DNA from: WHTI01 sp046715095
Lineage (GTDB): Bacteria; Actinomycetota; CADDZG01; WHSQ01
NCBI GenBank assembly: GCA_046715095.1
Contig: JBKJZQ010000154.1
Location: 1-11,283, forward strand
DNA length: 11,283 nucleotides
Direction: 5' to 3'
The notes below the pieces were generated by a model that was not told the DNA's origin, ran no database searches, and was given only the letters and a program-made list of their open reading frames with translations. Of the stretch, positions 1 to 6,539 are shown in pieces (position 1 is the stretch's first letter; every line of letters starts with the position of its first letter). The translations under genes and the position numbers were made by a program.

Positions 1-1
1 C

Positions 2-91
2 CTCAAGTATGTGGCCGACATCTATCTGATCAACCGCCACGTATCACTCAGGGAAGCCGGCAAAGTCCCGGCTGAAGGTCCGGACCCGTAG
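2..91 (+). CDS. C-terminal end of an unidentified protein (5' truncated by window)
   Basis: An open frame enters from the left edge and stops at TAG (89-91), giving 29 residues that begin LKYVADIYLINRHVSL and end in a Pro/Gly-rich tail. The hydrophobic/basic first half followed by a loose tail looks like a real protein C-terminus, and most codons end in G or C like the neighbours. The family is not recognisable from so little. It converges with the minus-strand genes, and its stop lies right where the HIT-like homology on the other strand ends. It could also be a chance frame. Confidence 0.4.
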   Translation, partial: LKYVADIYLINRHVSLREAGKVPAEGPDP

Positions 92-221
92 CGGCGGCGA
101 GCATCTCCGGTAGCACCTTGGCGTCCCCCACCGTGGTCATGAAGTTCGTGTCCCCTCCCCAGCGCGGGACGACGTGCATATGGAGGTGGCCGGGGATGCC
201 CGCTCCCCCGGCGGATCCGAG
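48..221 (-). pseudogene. HIT-family nucleotide hydrolase/transferase, C-terminal relic
   Basis: On the minus strand, directly after the stop of the PPOX-type gene and in the same frame, the translation reads LGSAGGAGIPGHLHMHVV, then PRWGGDTNFM and KVLPEML. This is the histidine-triad active site (HxHxHxx, His codons within 174-188) and following strand of actinobacterial HIT proteins of the Ap4A phosphorylase type (compare the AGAG-GHLHxHVVPRW stretch of M. tuberculosis Rv2613c). Only about 45 residues match. The N-terminal half with the nucleotide-binding fold is absent, there is no plausible start or ribosome site, and the frame runs on to TGA at 48-50 with a tail unlike the family. The recognisable part spans about 92-221, exactly the space between two convergent stop codons. 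I infer a dead gene remnant; the family call is strong, the history is inference. Confidence 0.8.
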
Positions 222-641
222 CTAAGTCTTCGCCCAGGGGCCGACGCCGGCGATGCGTTCGGGCGTCACGTGCACGATGAAGCCGGGGGGCGGTTCCGGC
301 ATCCCCGGGAACACCGCATCGAGGTCGATGTAGATCGCCGCGAGCTTCTGCAGCAAGTCAGCCGCGCCGCCCTCGGTGAGGCTGGCTCGACCGTAGATCA
401 CGATGTACTCGCGCAAGCCGAAGTCGTTGGTCTTGTCCGAGGCCACCGATACCGTGACCCGCGGGTCGTGTCGCATGTTCTTCAATTTGCGCTGATCGAA
501 CATGGTCGCGATCCTCAGCTCGTTCTCATCGACGTCGACCCACGCGCAGGTCACCTGGGGTTTGCCGTCCCCGTCGATCGTCGCCACGTGGGCGATGACC
601 CCCGACGACAGCAGCTCGATCGCAGACTCCGGGATCTTCAT
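222..641 (-). CDS. PPOX-class (F420-dependent type) split-barrel oxidoreductase
   Basis: 139 residues with the pattern of the pyridoxamine-5'-phosphate-oxidase-like split beta-barrel family that actinobacteria use with F420 or flavin: an opening helix (IPESAIELL), first strands with GKPQVTCAWVDVD, the cofactor-phosphate region RKLKNMRHDPRVTVSV at about residues 51-66, and the closing strand VTPERIAGVGPW. Its length is normal for the small single-domain class. The substrate is unknown; relatives reduce F420-linked substrates or bind flavin or heme. The start is fixed by AAGGAGG (646-652), four bases before ATG. It is the last gene of the minus-strand run, 13 bases after the methyltransferase, so probably co-transcribed. 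Its stop is followed in frame by the HIT relic. F420 use is inferred from family, not visible directly. Confidence 0.85.
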   Translation of the reverse strand: MKIPESAIELLSSGVIAHVATIDGDGKPQVTCAWVDVDENELRIATMFDQRKLKNMRHDPRVTVSVASDKTNDFGLREYIVIYGRASLTEGGAADLLQKLAAIYIDLDAVFPGMPEPPPGFIVHVTPERIAGVGPWAKT

Positions 642-654
642 GGATCCTCCTTCT

Positions 655-1401
655 CTACGGGCGTTTGGCGAGAAGCATCAACCGGCGGCGGCGGAAGCTC
701 CAGTCGTCGCCTTCCTCCTTACGGAAATCCATCCCGGTCATCGCGCCGTGCCTCTCGACGAAGTCCCTGACCCGCTCGATACGCTCCTCGGGGAACTCGC
801 CGGGCCACATCCACTGCGAGAACGTGTTCCGTCCTTCCCACGGACGCTCGTCGACGATCTCGAAACCGGCTGCCTGAACCACGACCCGCAGCGCGGACGC
901 GGGCCGCGAGATCGCGTGGGACGGATCGCGGATCAGCTCGAGTTCGTTCATGACGAGAGCCTCTTCGAGGCGCTCGGGTGCCACCTGGTCCACGACCAGC
1001 ACGTACCCGTCGTCCTTCGCGACCCGGCCCATCTCTTTGATCACCGGCACGGGGTGGTGGATGTGGTGCAGCACTTGGGCAGTGGCGACGAGGTCGACCG
1101 ATCGCGACGCTACCGGGAGACGGCTGCCCTCGCCCTGGACCGCCAGCACGCCGGGGTGATTCGTCTTCGCCGTCCTGAGCATCCCGTGGGTCAGATCGAC
1201 GGCGATCAGCTGCCCCGCCACGTCCTCGAACAACGCTAGGAAGTTCGCGGTGCCCGATCCGACCTCGAGGACCGAGTCACCGGGACTCGCCCGCGAGAAG
1301 GCGACGACATCCGAGTCATCGAAGCGTCCCTTGGTGCGTTCCGCGAACTTGGTCGCAGTGCGCTCGAACTCGTCCTGAACGAGCTTGTGCGGGTCAGACA
1401 C
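655..1401 (-). CDS. Class I SAM-dependent methyltransferase
   Basis: 248 residues from GTG at 1401. The Rossmann methyltransferase motifs are clear: motif I VLEVGSGTA (about 44-52) for SAM, an acidic residue D69 in AVDLTHGML for the ribose, and a post-motif with VDLVATAQVLHHI (about 102-114). The pattern is that of the Methyltransf_11/UbiE-MenG-like group; the acceptor cannot be told, and a menaquinone or small-molecule role is only a guess. The frame is open further upstream to 1515, but that stretch is antisense-like arginine/serine-rich sequence inside mnmA, so GTG 1401, giving VSDPHKLVQDEF, is preferred. This start lies eight bases before the end of mnmA, which suggests translational coupling, and no strong ribosome site is seen. 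Confidence 0.85.
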   Translation of the reverse strand: MSDPHKLVQDEFERTATKFAERTKGRFDDSDVVAFSRASPGDSVLEVGSGTANFLALFEDVAGQLIAVDLTHGMLRTAKTNHPGVLAVQGEGSRLPVASRSVDLVATAQVLHHIHHPVPVIKEMGRVAKDDGYVLVVDQVAPERLEEALVMNELELIRDPSHAISRPASALRVVVQAAGFEIVDERPWEGRNTFSQWMWPGEFPEERIERVRDFVERHGAMTGMDFRKEEGDDWSFRRRRLMLLAKRP

Positions 1402-2473
1402 GGACGGCCGCTGGAACGGTCTCGGAGATGATCCCTCCCCCGAGGAGGACGTCCGGGTTCTCGAACGAATAGAAGGCGGCCGACTGTCCGGGCGCGACCG
1501 CCTCGACCGGGGCATCGAACACGACCTGATCGCCGGTCAGCGAGGCGGGGTGGACGTCGCCGTGGGCCCGGTACTGCACGAACGTCCTCACAGGTCCGTC
1601 GGGGGCAGCGGTCGGGAAACTCATCTCGGTCGTCCTGAACTCGGCGACCGCCAGATCCTCCCTGTCGCCCACGGTGATCGTGTTGCTGGCCGGATCGATC
1701 GACGTTACGAACACGGGAACCCCGAGCGAGATGCCGAGTCCCTTGCGCTGTCCCACCGTGTAGTGGCCGAACCCGCGGTGCTCCCCCACGACCTCCCCGC
1801 CTGTGCCGACGATCGGGCCCGGGTGAGCGGCATCCGAGATGTGCTCGTCGACGTAACGATCGAAGTCCCCGTCCCGCACGAAGCAGATCTCCTGAGAGTC
1901 GGGCTTACGAGCGGTTCGGAGTCCGAGCGACTCCGCGATCTCCCGCGTTTCGGTCTTCTCGAGCGAGCCCACCGGGAAGCGAACGTGCACGAGGTCGTCC
2001 TGGGACAGCATCCACAAGACGTAGGACTGGTCCTTGTTCCCGTCCACACCGCGCATCAGCATCTTGCCGCCGTTCCCGTCCACCACGCGCGCGTAGTGCC
2101 CGGTGGCGAGGACGTCGGCCCCCAGGGCCTTTGCCCGCTCGAGCAACGTACCGAACTTGATCCACTGGTTGCACCTGACGCACGGGTTCGGCGTCCGTCC
2201 CGAGAGGTAATCGGTCCGGAAATCCTCGATCACCGTCGCTTCGAAGCGGTCCGCGTAGTTGTGGACGTAGAACGGGATGCCGAGGACGTCGGCCACCCGC
2301 CGCGCGTCGTCGGCCGCGGAGAGGCTGCAGCATCCGGACGCGTTGTTGATGTCGTCGCCCTTCCACAGCTTGAGCATGATCCCGGTGACGTCGTAGCCGT
2401 CCTCCTTGAGGAGTGCGGCGGCCACCGAAGAATCAACCCCTCCCGACATCGCAACGACAGCCCTCTTACTCAT
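1394..2473 (-). CDS. mnmA: tRNA-specific 2-thiouridylase MnmA
   Basis: 359 residues, usual length. MnmA activates uridine 34 of Lys, Glu and Gln tRNAs with ATP and inserts sulfur. The N-terminal PP-loop is SGGVDSS (10-16). The catalytic cysteines are C101 in TPNPCVRCN and C197 in SQEICFV, matching E. coli C102 and C199; HYARV and DQSYVLW are further family signatures, and a C-terminal beta-barrel follows. Where E. coli has Asp99, this protein has C98, making a CxxC pair, and it carries GCCSL near residue 47, both in line with a non-enterobacterial subtype. ATG at 2473 overlaps the iscS stop by one base (TGATG), with AAGGTGG just upstream. The sulfur donor is expected to be the cysteine desulfurase encoded immediately before it. 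Confidence 0.97.
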   Translation of the reverse strand: MSKRAVVAMSGGVDSSVAAALLKEDGYDVTGIMLKLWKGDDINNASGCCSLSAADDARRVADVLGIPFYVHNYADRFEATVIEDFRTDYLSGRTPNPCVRCNQWIKFGTLLERAKALGADVLATGHYARVVDGNGGKMLMRGVDGNKDQSYVLWMLSQDDLVHVRFPVGSLEKTETREIAESLGLRTARKPDSQEICFVRDGDFDRYVDEHISDAAHPGPIVGTGGEVVGEHRGFGHYTVGQRKGLGISLGVPVFVTSIDPASNTITVGDREDLAVAEFRTTEMSFPTAAPDGPVRTFVQYRAHGDVHPASLTGDQVVFDAPVEAVAPGQSAAFYSFENPDVLLGGGIISETVPAAVRV

Positions 2474-3618
2474 CAGGCCACCTTCCGGGCCCGCGCCACG
2501 ATCTCCGGCAACGCGGCGAGGAGCGCATCGACGTCCTCATCCGTCGATGCGCGGCCGAGCGTGAAGCGGAGGCTCCCCTGCGCCAGAGGGCGGGGGGTTC
2601 CGATCGCGAGCAGCACGTGCGAGGGATCGAGTGCCCCCGACTGACAGGCCGACCCCGACGAGCACGCGAAGCCCGCCTGATCGAGTAGCAATAGGAGCGT
2701 CTCACCCTCGGTCCCGGGGATGCAGATGTTGAGGTTGCCGGCGACGCGTCCCTCCATGGCCCCGTTGATCACGACGTCGGGGACGATCGCGCGGAGACCC
2801 TCGAGCAAGCGCGTTCTCATCGCGAGTAGGCGTTCGGCCTTCTCGTCGACCTCCTTGGCAGCGATCTCGGCGGCCAAGCCGAGCGCGGCGATCCCGGGGA
2901 CGTTGAGCGTGCCGGAACGGAGTCCCTTCTCATGGCCCCCGCCGTGGATCACGGCCTCGACCGGAACCCCCGAGCGGATGAAGCACGCGCCGACCCCCTT
3001 GGGACCTCCGATCTTGTGCCCCGAGAACGCGGCGAGATCGACGCCCCAGCCATGAAGATCGATAGAGATGTTGCCCAGTGCCTGGACCGCGTCCGTGTGA
3101 ACCAGCGTGCGAGGGTTGACCGCCTTCACGGCCGCGGCGATCCCCCGGAGATCCTGGATCGTTCCGATCTCGTTGTTGACCGTCATGACAGAGACGACGG
3201 TCGTGTCGGAGCGAACGAGCCCGGCGACCGTCGCCGGATCGACGTGGCCCGACGGCTCCACCGGGCAGAGGGTGACTTCGAAACCGTGACGTTCAAGGTA
3301 GTGAGCCGAGTCGAGGACCCCGTGATGCTCGAACGCGGACACGATGATGTGCTTGCCGTGGCCCGCGCGCTTCTCTGCGGCACCCTTGATCGCCAGGTTG
3401 TCTGCCTCGGTGCCCCCGCCGGTGAAGATGATCTCGCTCGGAGACGCTCCCACCGCCTGGGCGAACCGTTCCCGGGCGACCTCGACCGCCTCCCTGGCCT
3501 TCCGGCCGAAGGAATGGACCGAGGATGGGTTGCCGAAATCCTCGCCCAGGTAAGCGAGCATCAGGTCCCTGACCTCAGGGACGACGGGCGTGGTGGCGGA
3601 GTAATCGAGATAGTGCAT
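2473..3618 (-). CDS. iscS: Cysteine desulfurase (IscS/NifS family)
   Basis: 381 residues from ATG at 3618 (MHYLDYSATTPV, the standard family start). This PLP enzyme removes sulfur from cysteine as an enzyme-bound persulfide for tRNA thiolation and Fe-S assembly. Visible residues are H98 in EHHG, D176 in HTDAVQ, the PLP lysine K202 in FSGHKIGGPKG, and the sulfur-carrying C325 in SSGSACQSG, with R-x-S-G-T at about 234-237. The frame is open to 3942, but the extra 108 residues are low-complexity antisense sequence overlapping the next gene. TATCCT lies six bases before ATG without a good ribosome site, which suggests a leaderless transcript. It is coupled to mnmA by TGATG, the same pairing as M. 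tuberculosis Rv3025c-Rv3024c. Confidence 0.96.
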   Translation of the reverse strand: MHYLDYSATTPVVPEVRDLMLAYLGEDFGNPSSVHSFGRKAREAVEVARERFAQAVGASPSEIIFTGGGTEADNLAIKGAAEKRAGHGKHIIVSAFEHHGVLDSAHYLERHGFEVTLCPVEPSGHVDPATVAGLVRSDTTVVSVMTVNNEIGTIQDLRGIAAAVKAVNPRTLVHTDAVQALGNISIDLHGWGVDLAAFSGHKIGGPKGVGACFIRSGVPVEAVIHGGGHEKGLRSGTLNVPGIAALGLAAEIAAKEVDEKAERLLAMRTRLLEGLRAIVPDVVINGAMEGRVAGNLNICIPGTEGETLLLLLDQAGFACSSGSACQSGALDPSHVLLAIGTPRPLAQGSLRFTLGRASTDEDVDALLAALPEIVARARKVA

Positions 3619-3624
3619 CGACCC

Positions 3625-3630
3625 AGGATA
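3625..3630 (-). promoter_or_regulatory. Putative -10 element of iscS, leaderless arrangement
   Basis: TATCCT on the minus strand, followed by six bases (GGGTCG) and the iscS ATG. A -10 box this close places the transcription start at or next to the A of the start codon. There is no convincing -35 box and no clear Shine-Dalgarno. The same spacing recurs before two other genes in this window. Confidence 0.5.
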
Positions 3631-3677
3631 AGCGGTTCGCCTCGGCGTAACCGCAGAACAAAAGGGGGTCGGGGAAT

Positions 3678-5117
3678 TTAGGGCGAGGCCGTGATGGCCC
3701 AGAGGAAGCGGTGGTCGGAGTAGAAGGTCGCCGGATCGCTTCTCTCCTCGTCCGTGTACTCGAGATCGGACGCCGCGTAGTGGAAGCCCGGCCGGTTGAA
3801 GATGTAGTCGATGCGCTTCTGGGTCCCGATCTCGGCCTCCGCTCCGGTCGAGAAGACCGCATCCTTGTAGCCGTGGGTCGAGGTGAGCATCGGCCATAGC
3901 GGAAGCATCTCGCAGTCCCTCGTCTCGTCTAACCCTACGCACCTGCGGTTATTGAAGTCCCCCACGAGGAGCGGAGTCGAGGTCGCCGGGAAGGTCTCGT
4001 CCAGGAAGGAGGCCAGCTGATCCGACCACTGCGCTTTGTACCCCCAGGCAACGGCTTTGTCGGCGAACCAATTCTGGCTCGGAAGGTAGTGGACGCTCAT
4101 GACCGAGTAGCTGGTGCCGCTCTGGATCTCCGTGATACCGGTGTAAGCCTGCTCCTTGGTCCTCGCGCGCTGACCCGGGATCCCATCCTCCTCGGCGTAG
4201 GACGTCTGGACATATCCCTGAGGTCCCGAAGCCGTCACCGTGCCCGTGTTGATCACGATCGCGGTCTCGCGGACCACCTCGTCGGGCCGCGCGTCATCGG
4301 GATACGGGAACACGGTCGCCTCGGGAGATACCGCAACCTCGTACCGGTACCCCGTCTGGGCGGTCAGGAGGTCCGACACTCCGCTCGCGCTGGCCCGGAC
4401 GACCTCTTGGAGCATCACGACATCGGGAGCATGCGGCACTTGGAGGAGCAGTCGCTCGACGAAGTTCTCGACATCGGCAGGGTCCGCAACATCGTCGGCC
4501 GCGAACGCTTCCTGAAGGTTCATCGATACGACCAGAAGTTCGGAGTGTTTCTCGCAGGCCCTCTTCTCTTCCGTATCGCAGAGGTCACGACCCGGCCCCC
4601 CGTCGGCGGAGTCGGTCCCGCGCAGACCGTAGAGGTGATCGGCGCCGCCCATCCCTCTCATGACGTCGTCGCCGCCGCCTCCTTCGGCACCGTCGGGTCC
4701 GGGCCCCCCATACAGGAGGTCGTTGCCCGGGAGGCCGAACAGGGCGTCGCCGCCTCGTCCGGCTTTGATCGTGTCGTGCCCGTCCTCGCCGTAGAGCTCG
4801 TCCGGACCTTCGGCCCCCGTCAGCAGATCGGGGCCGCCGCCGCCCCGGATCACATCTCGACCACCGCCCCCGTCGATCTCGTCCCCGCCGTGGCCACCGC
4901 AGAGGAAGTCGTCTCCTCCGCGGCCGTAGACAACATCGTCCCCACCCAGCGAGTGGATGACGTCGTCCCCGGGCGTTCCGTGGATCACGTCGTCACCCGG
5001 GGTGCCCGCCTGGGCCGCGAGCCCCTCGCACCGGACCTGCTTCCCCGCGTGCACCGCGGGAACGGATCCGGCGACGAAGAGGAGGGCGAGCGCGAGCAGA
5101 GCCAGCGTTCGAGACAT
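3678..5117 (-). CDS. Secreted RTX-repeat protein with EEP (nuclease/phosphodiesterase) domain
   Basis: 479 residues. Residues 1-24 form a Sec signal peptide (LALLALALLFVAG core, likely cut after VHA). Residues 38-181 are 16 uninterrupted RTX nonapeptides of the GGxGxDxUx type with Asp at position 6 of every unit, expected to bind calcium. Residues about 192-479 are an endonuclease/exonuclease/phosphatase domain: N200 in VVSMNLQE, E238 in VVMLQEV, H343 in SVHYLPS, D387 and N389 in LLVGDFNN, D437 in RIDYIF, and D468-H469 in YSDHRF, so all usual catalytic residues are present. The likely role is an extracellular metal-dependent nuclease or phosphodiesterase; DNase, sphingomyelinase-like and inositol phosphatase activities cannot be separated. 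Cysteine pairs C180/C188 and C393/C402 could form disulfides. Placement of RTX before, not after, the enzyme is unusual. TAGCCT six bases before ATG, without a ribosome site, suggests a leaderless mRNA. Confidence 0.9.
   Translation of the reverse strand: MSRTLALLALALLFVAGSVPAVHAGKQVRCEGLAAQAGTPGDDVIHGTPGDDVIHSLGGDDVVYGRGGDDFLCGGHGGDEIDGGGGRDVIRGGGGPDLLTGAEGPDELYGEDGHDTIKAGRGGDALFGLPGNDLLYGGPGPDGAEGGGGDDVMRGMGGADHLYGLRGTDSADGGPGRDLCDTEEKRACEKHSELLVVSMNLQEAFAADDVADPADVENFVERLLLQVPHAPDVVMLQEVVRASASGVSDLLTAQTGYRYEVAVSPEATVFPYPDDARPDEVVRETAIVINTGTVTASGPQGYVQTSYAEEDGIPGQRARTKEQAYTGITEIQSGTSYSVMSVHYLPSQNWFADKAVAWGYKAQWSDQLASFLDETFPATSTPLLVGDFNNRRCVGLDETRDCEMLPLWPMLTSTHGYKDAVFSTGAEAEIGTQKRIDYIFNRPGFHYAASDLEYTDEERSDPATFYSDHRFLWAITASP
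4575..5006 (-). repeat. 16 x 27-bp RTX nonapeptide-coding array
   Basis: The coding sequence for residues 38-181 of the RTX-EEP protein repeats every 27 bases with no insertions, from GTPGDDVIH to GGPGRDLCD. The copies share GG-rich codons and an invariant Asp codon at the sixth position but differ at many bases, so the array is old and held by selection on the protein. The first two copies are nearly identical (GTPGDDVIH twice), suggesting a recent unit duplication. Confidence 0.9.
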
Positions 5118-5123
5118 GCTCGA

Positions 5124-5129
5124 AGGCTA
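5124..5129 (-). promoter_or_regulatory. Putative -10 element of the RTX-EEP gene, leaderless arrangement
   Basis: TAGCCT on the minus strand, then six bases (TCGAGC), then ATG. No Shine-Dalgarno is present. A possible TTGAAG lies further upstream at a spacing longer than usual, so the -35 is uncertain. The short 48-base gap to the preceding gene would allow an independent promoter. Confidence 0.45.
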
Positions 5130-5165
5130 AACCATGCCGCCGTCGAGCCCCTTCAATTGCCTACC

Positions 5166-5555
5166 TCAGTGGTTCGGCGTCGAACCCGGGTCTTCCTTGA
5201 AGCGGCGCTCGATCTCTTCAAACGCCTGATCGAACGCGGCATCGGCGGTCGACGCGCTGGTCGTCCGGCGGGCGTTGAAATCCTTCATCCGCTGGGGGTA
5301 TCCGATCACCGACGCGTCGTAGACCGGGATCCCCAGCTTGTCGCAGAAACGAGCGGCATCCCGCGGCTCCCTCACGGGAGCCCGGGCATGATCGCCGTCT
5401 CGATCTACCAGCAGCAAGGTGGTCGGCTGGGTAGTCGTGCGAGGCTCGACATAGCCCTCTACGCCCTTGCGGGTCTTGGCGAACTCCAAGAGATGGCCCA
5501 GTTCGGGGCCTCCGCGCTTGCCAAAGAATCTCCGGAAACTGTCACCCATCCCCAC
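5166..5555 (-). CDS. Conserved-looking protein of unknown function downstream of etfA
   Basis: 129 residues from GTG at 5555, or 127 from ATG at 5549; AGGG eight bases before GTG slightly favours the longer form. No catalytic motif or membrane segment is recognised. It has a basic N-terminus (FRRFFGKRGG), a helix with LLEFAKTRKGVEGYVEP, a strand TTLLLVDRDGDHARAPV, a segment DAARFCDKLGIPVYDA, then VIGYPQRMKDFNARR and a charged helical tail. This layout resembles small actinobacterial proteins of unknown function with the same GVEAYVEP and PVYD-GYPxRM stretches, which I recall but cannot check here. It starts three bases after the etfA stop, so it is almost certainly co-translated with the flavoprotein subunits. 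A role tied to them is inference. Confidence 0.75.
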   Translation of the reverse strand: MGMGDSFRRFFGKRGGPELGHLLEFAKTRKGVEGYVEPRTTTQPTTLLLVDRDGDHARAPVREPRDAARFCDKLGIPVYDASVIGYPQRMKDFNARRTTSASTADAAFDQAFEEIERRFKEDPGSTPNH

Positions 5556-5558
5556 AAG

Positions 5559-6539
5559 TTAGCCCTTGCGGGACTTAATTTCGTCGATCAGTTGGGGCAG
5601 GATCTTCAGCGCGTCTCCCACGATGCCGAGGTCGGCGAGCCCGAAGATCGGCGCTTCCTCGTCTTTGTTGATCGCGATGATCTTCTTCGCACCCTTCATG
5701 CCGACGATGTGCTGGGTCGCACCCGAGATCCCGATCGCCAGATAGACACTCGGCTTGACGGTGATCCCGGTCTGGCCGATCTGGTAGCTGTAAGGGACCC
5801 AGCCGGCATCGACCACGGCACGGGTGCCGCCGACCGCGGCGTTGCCGATCGCGGCAGCGAGCTGATCGAGGAGCTCGAAGTTTCCCGGCTCCTGGAGGCC
5901 GCGCCCGCCGGAGATCACCACGGGAGCCTGGTCGAGCCTCGGACCGGTCGTCTCCTCGACGTGACGCTCGACTCTCTTCGCCTTCTTGAGGTCGTCGGGG
6001 ATGTCGACGTTCACCTCGACGACGTTCGCGCTGCCTGTGCTCCCGGTCGCTCCCGCTCCACCGGAGGGTGACGCCTCGAACGACTTCGGCCGGAAGATCA
6101 CGAGCTTGGGGCTGCCTTCCAACTTCACGTCTACGAGGGTCGCTCCACCGAAGATCGCCGTACGAGCCGTGTTCTCGTCGATCAGATCCGTCGCGTTGCT
6201 CATCAGCGTCGAGCCCGTCTTCGCCGACAGTCGTCCCGCTACGTCGCGCGAGTCGTACAGCATCGCGAAGAGGACGAGGTCCGGCTTGTGCTCCTCGATG
6301 AGCGAGTGAAGCGCATGCGTCGCCGGCTGGGCCACGAACTCGCTGTAGACCTCGTCGTCGCTCGCGTACACCGTCGCCGCGCCGTACTCCCCGAGCTTCT
6401 CGGCTGCCTTGGTTGCGCCGGGGCCCAGCACGACCGCGGCCGCGTCACCGACCTCGCGCGCCTTGGACAGGATCTCGAGGGCCGCGGGATCGACCTCGCC
6501 CTCAGGAGTCGTCTCTGCAAACACCCATATCTTTGCCAT
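5559..6539 (-). CDS. etfA: Electron transfer flavoprotein alpha subunit
   Basis: 326 residues, normal length. With EtfB it forms the FAD-containing heterodimer that takes electrons from acyl-CoA dehydrogenases and passes them to the quinone pool. The N-terminal Rossmann-like domain (MAKIWVFAE, then KPDLVLFAMLYDSRDVAGRL) is joined by a Gly/Ser/Ala-rich linker (about 158-170) to the FAD domain: SGGRGLQEP (210-218), GWVPYSYQIGQTG (246-258), AIGISGATQHIVGM (268-281) and NKDEEAPIF (291-299), which contact the cofactor. ATG overlaps the etfB stop by one base (TGATG) and is preceded by GAAGG. The pair matches fixB-fixA of M. tuberculosis. Confidence 0.96.
   Translation of the reverse strand: MAKIWVFAETTPEGEVDPAALEILSKAREVGDAAAVVLGPGATKAAEKLGEYGAATVYASDDEVYSEFVAQPATHALHSLIEEHKPDLVLFAMLYDSRDVAGRLSAKTGSTLMSNATDLIDENTARTAIFGGATLVDVKLEGSPKLVIFRPKSFEASPSGGAGATGSTGSANVVEVNVDIPDDLKKAKRVERHVEETTGPRLDQAPVVISGGRGLQEPGNFELLDQLAAAIGNAAVGGTRAVVDAGWVPYSYQIGQTGITVKPSVYLAIGISGATQHIVGMKGAKKIIAINKDEEAPIFGLADLGIVGDALKILPQLIDEIKSRKG

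Noticed and set aside
189..212. Seven-base-pair inverted repeat GCCGGGG/CCCCGGC as a bidirectional terminator
   Set aside because: It lies within conserved HIT-coding sequence (GGAGIPG), which explains the bases, and no T-run flanks it on either side.
48..641. Readthrough of TAG at 222-224 to make one PPOX-HIT fusion protein
   Set aside because: The frames do join, but the HIT part lacks its N-terminal half and would not fold, and the PPOX domain ends naturally at GVGPW shortly before the stop.
1402..1515. N-terminal extension of the methyltransferase to ATG at 1515
   Set aside because: It is Arg/Ser/Pro-rich sequence inside mnmA; the domain begins shortly after GTG 1401.
1385..2644. A 419-codon plus-strand open frame opposite mnmA
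   Set aside because: The product is Arg/Val/Asp-rich low-complexity sequence typical of antisense frames; mnmA on the minus strand has all its catalytic motifs.
3619..3942. N-terminal extension of the cysteine desulfurase by 108 residues
   Set aside because: The added sequence is antisense-like, overlaps the end of the RTX-EEP gene, and the family begins at MHYLDYSATTPV.
4575..5006. 27-base periodic DNA as a CRISPR or satellite array
   Set aside because: The period equals nine codons, the copies diverge at the DNA level and the translated units are RTX nonapeptides; there are no spacers.
3678..5117. RTX protein as a type I secretion substrate
   Set aside because: It has an N-terminal Sec signal, the repeats are not C-terminal, and no ABC/membrane-fusion export genes are in the window.
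4089..6071. A 660-codon plus-strand open frame opposite the RTX-EEP gene, the 129-aa gene and etfA
   Set aside because: It is antisense to three well-supported genes, has no family motifs, and is open because GC-rich codons of the RTX array leave few stops on the other strand.
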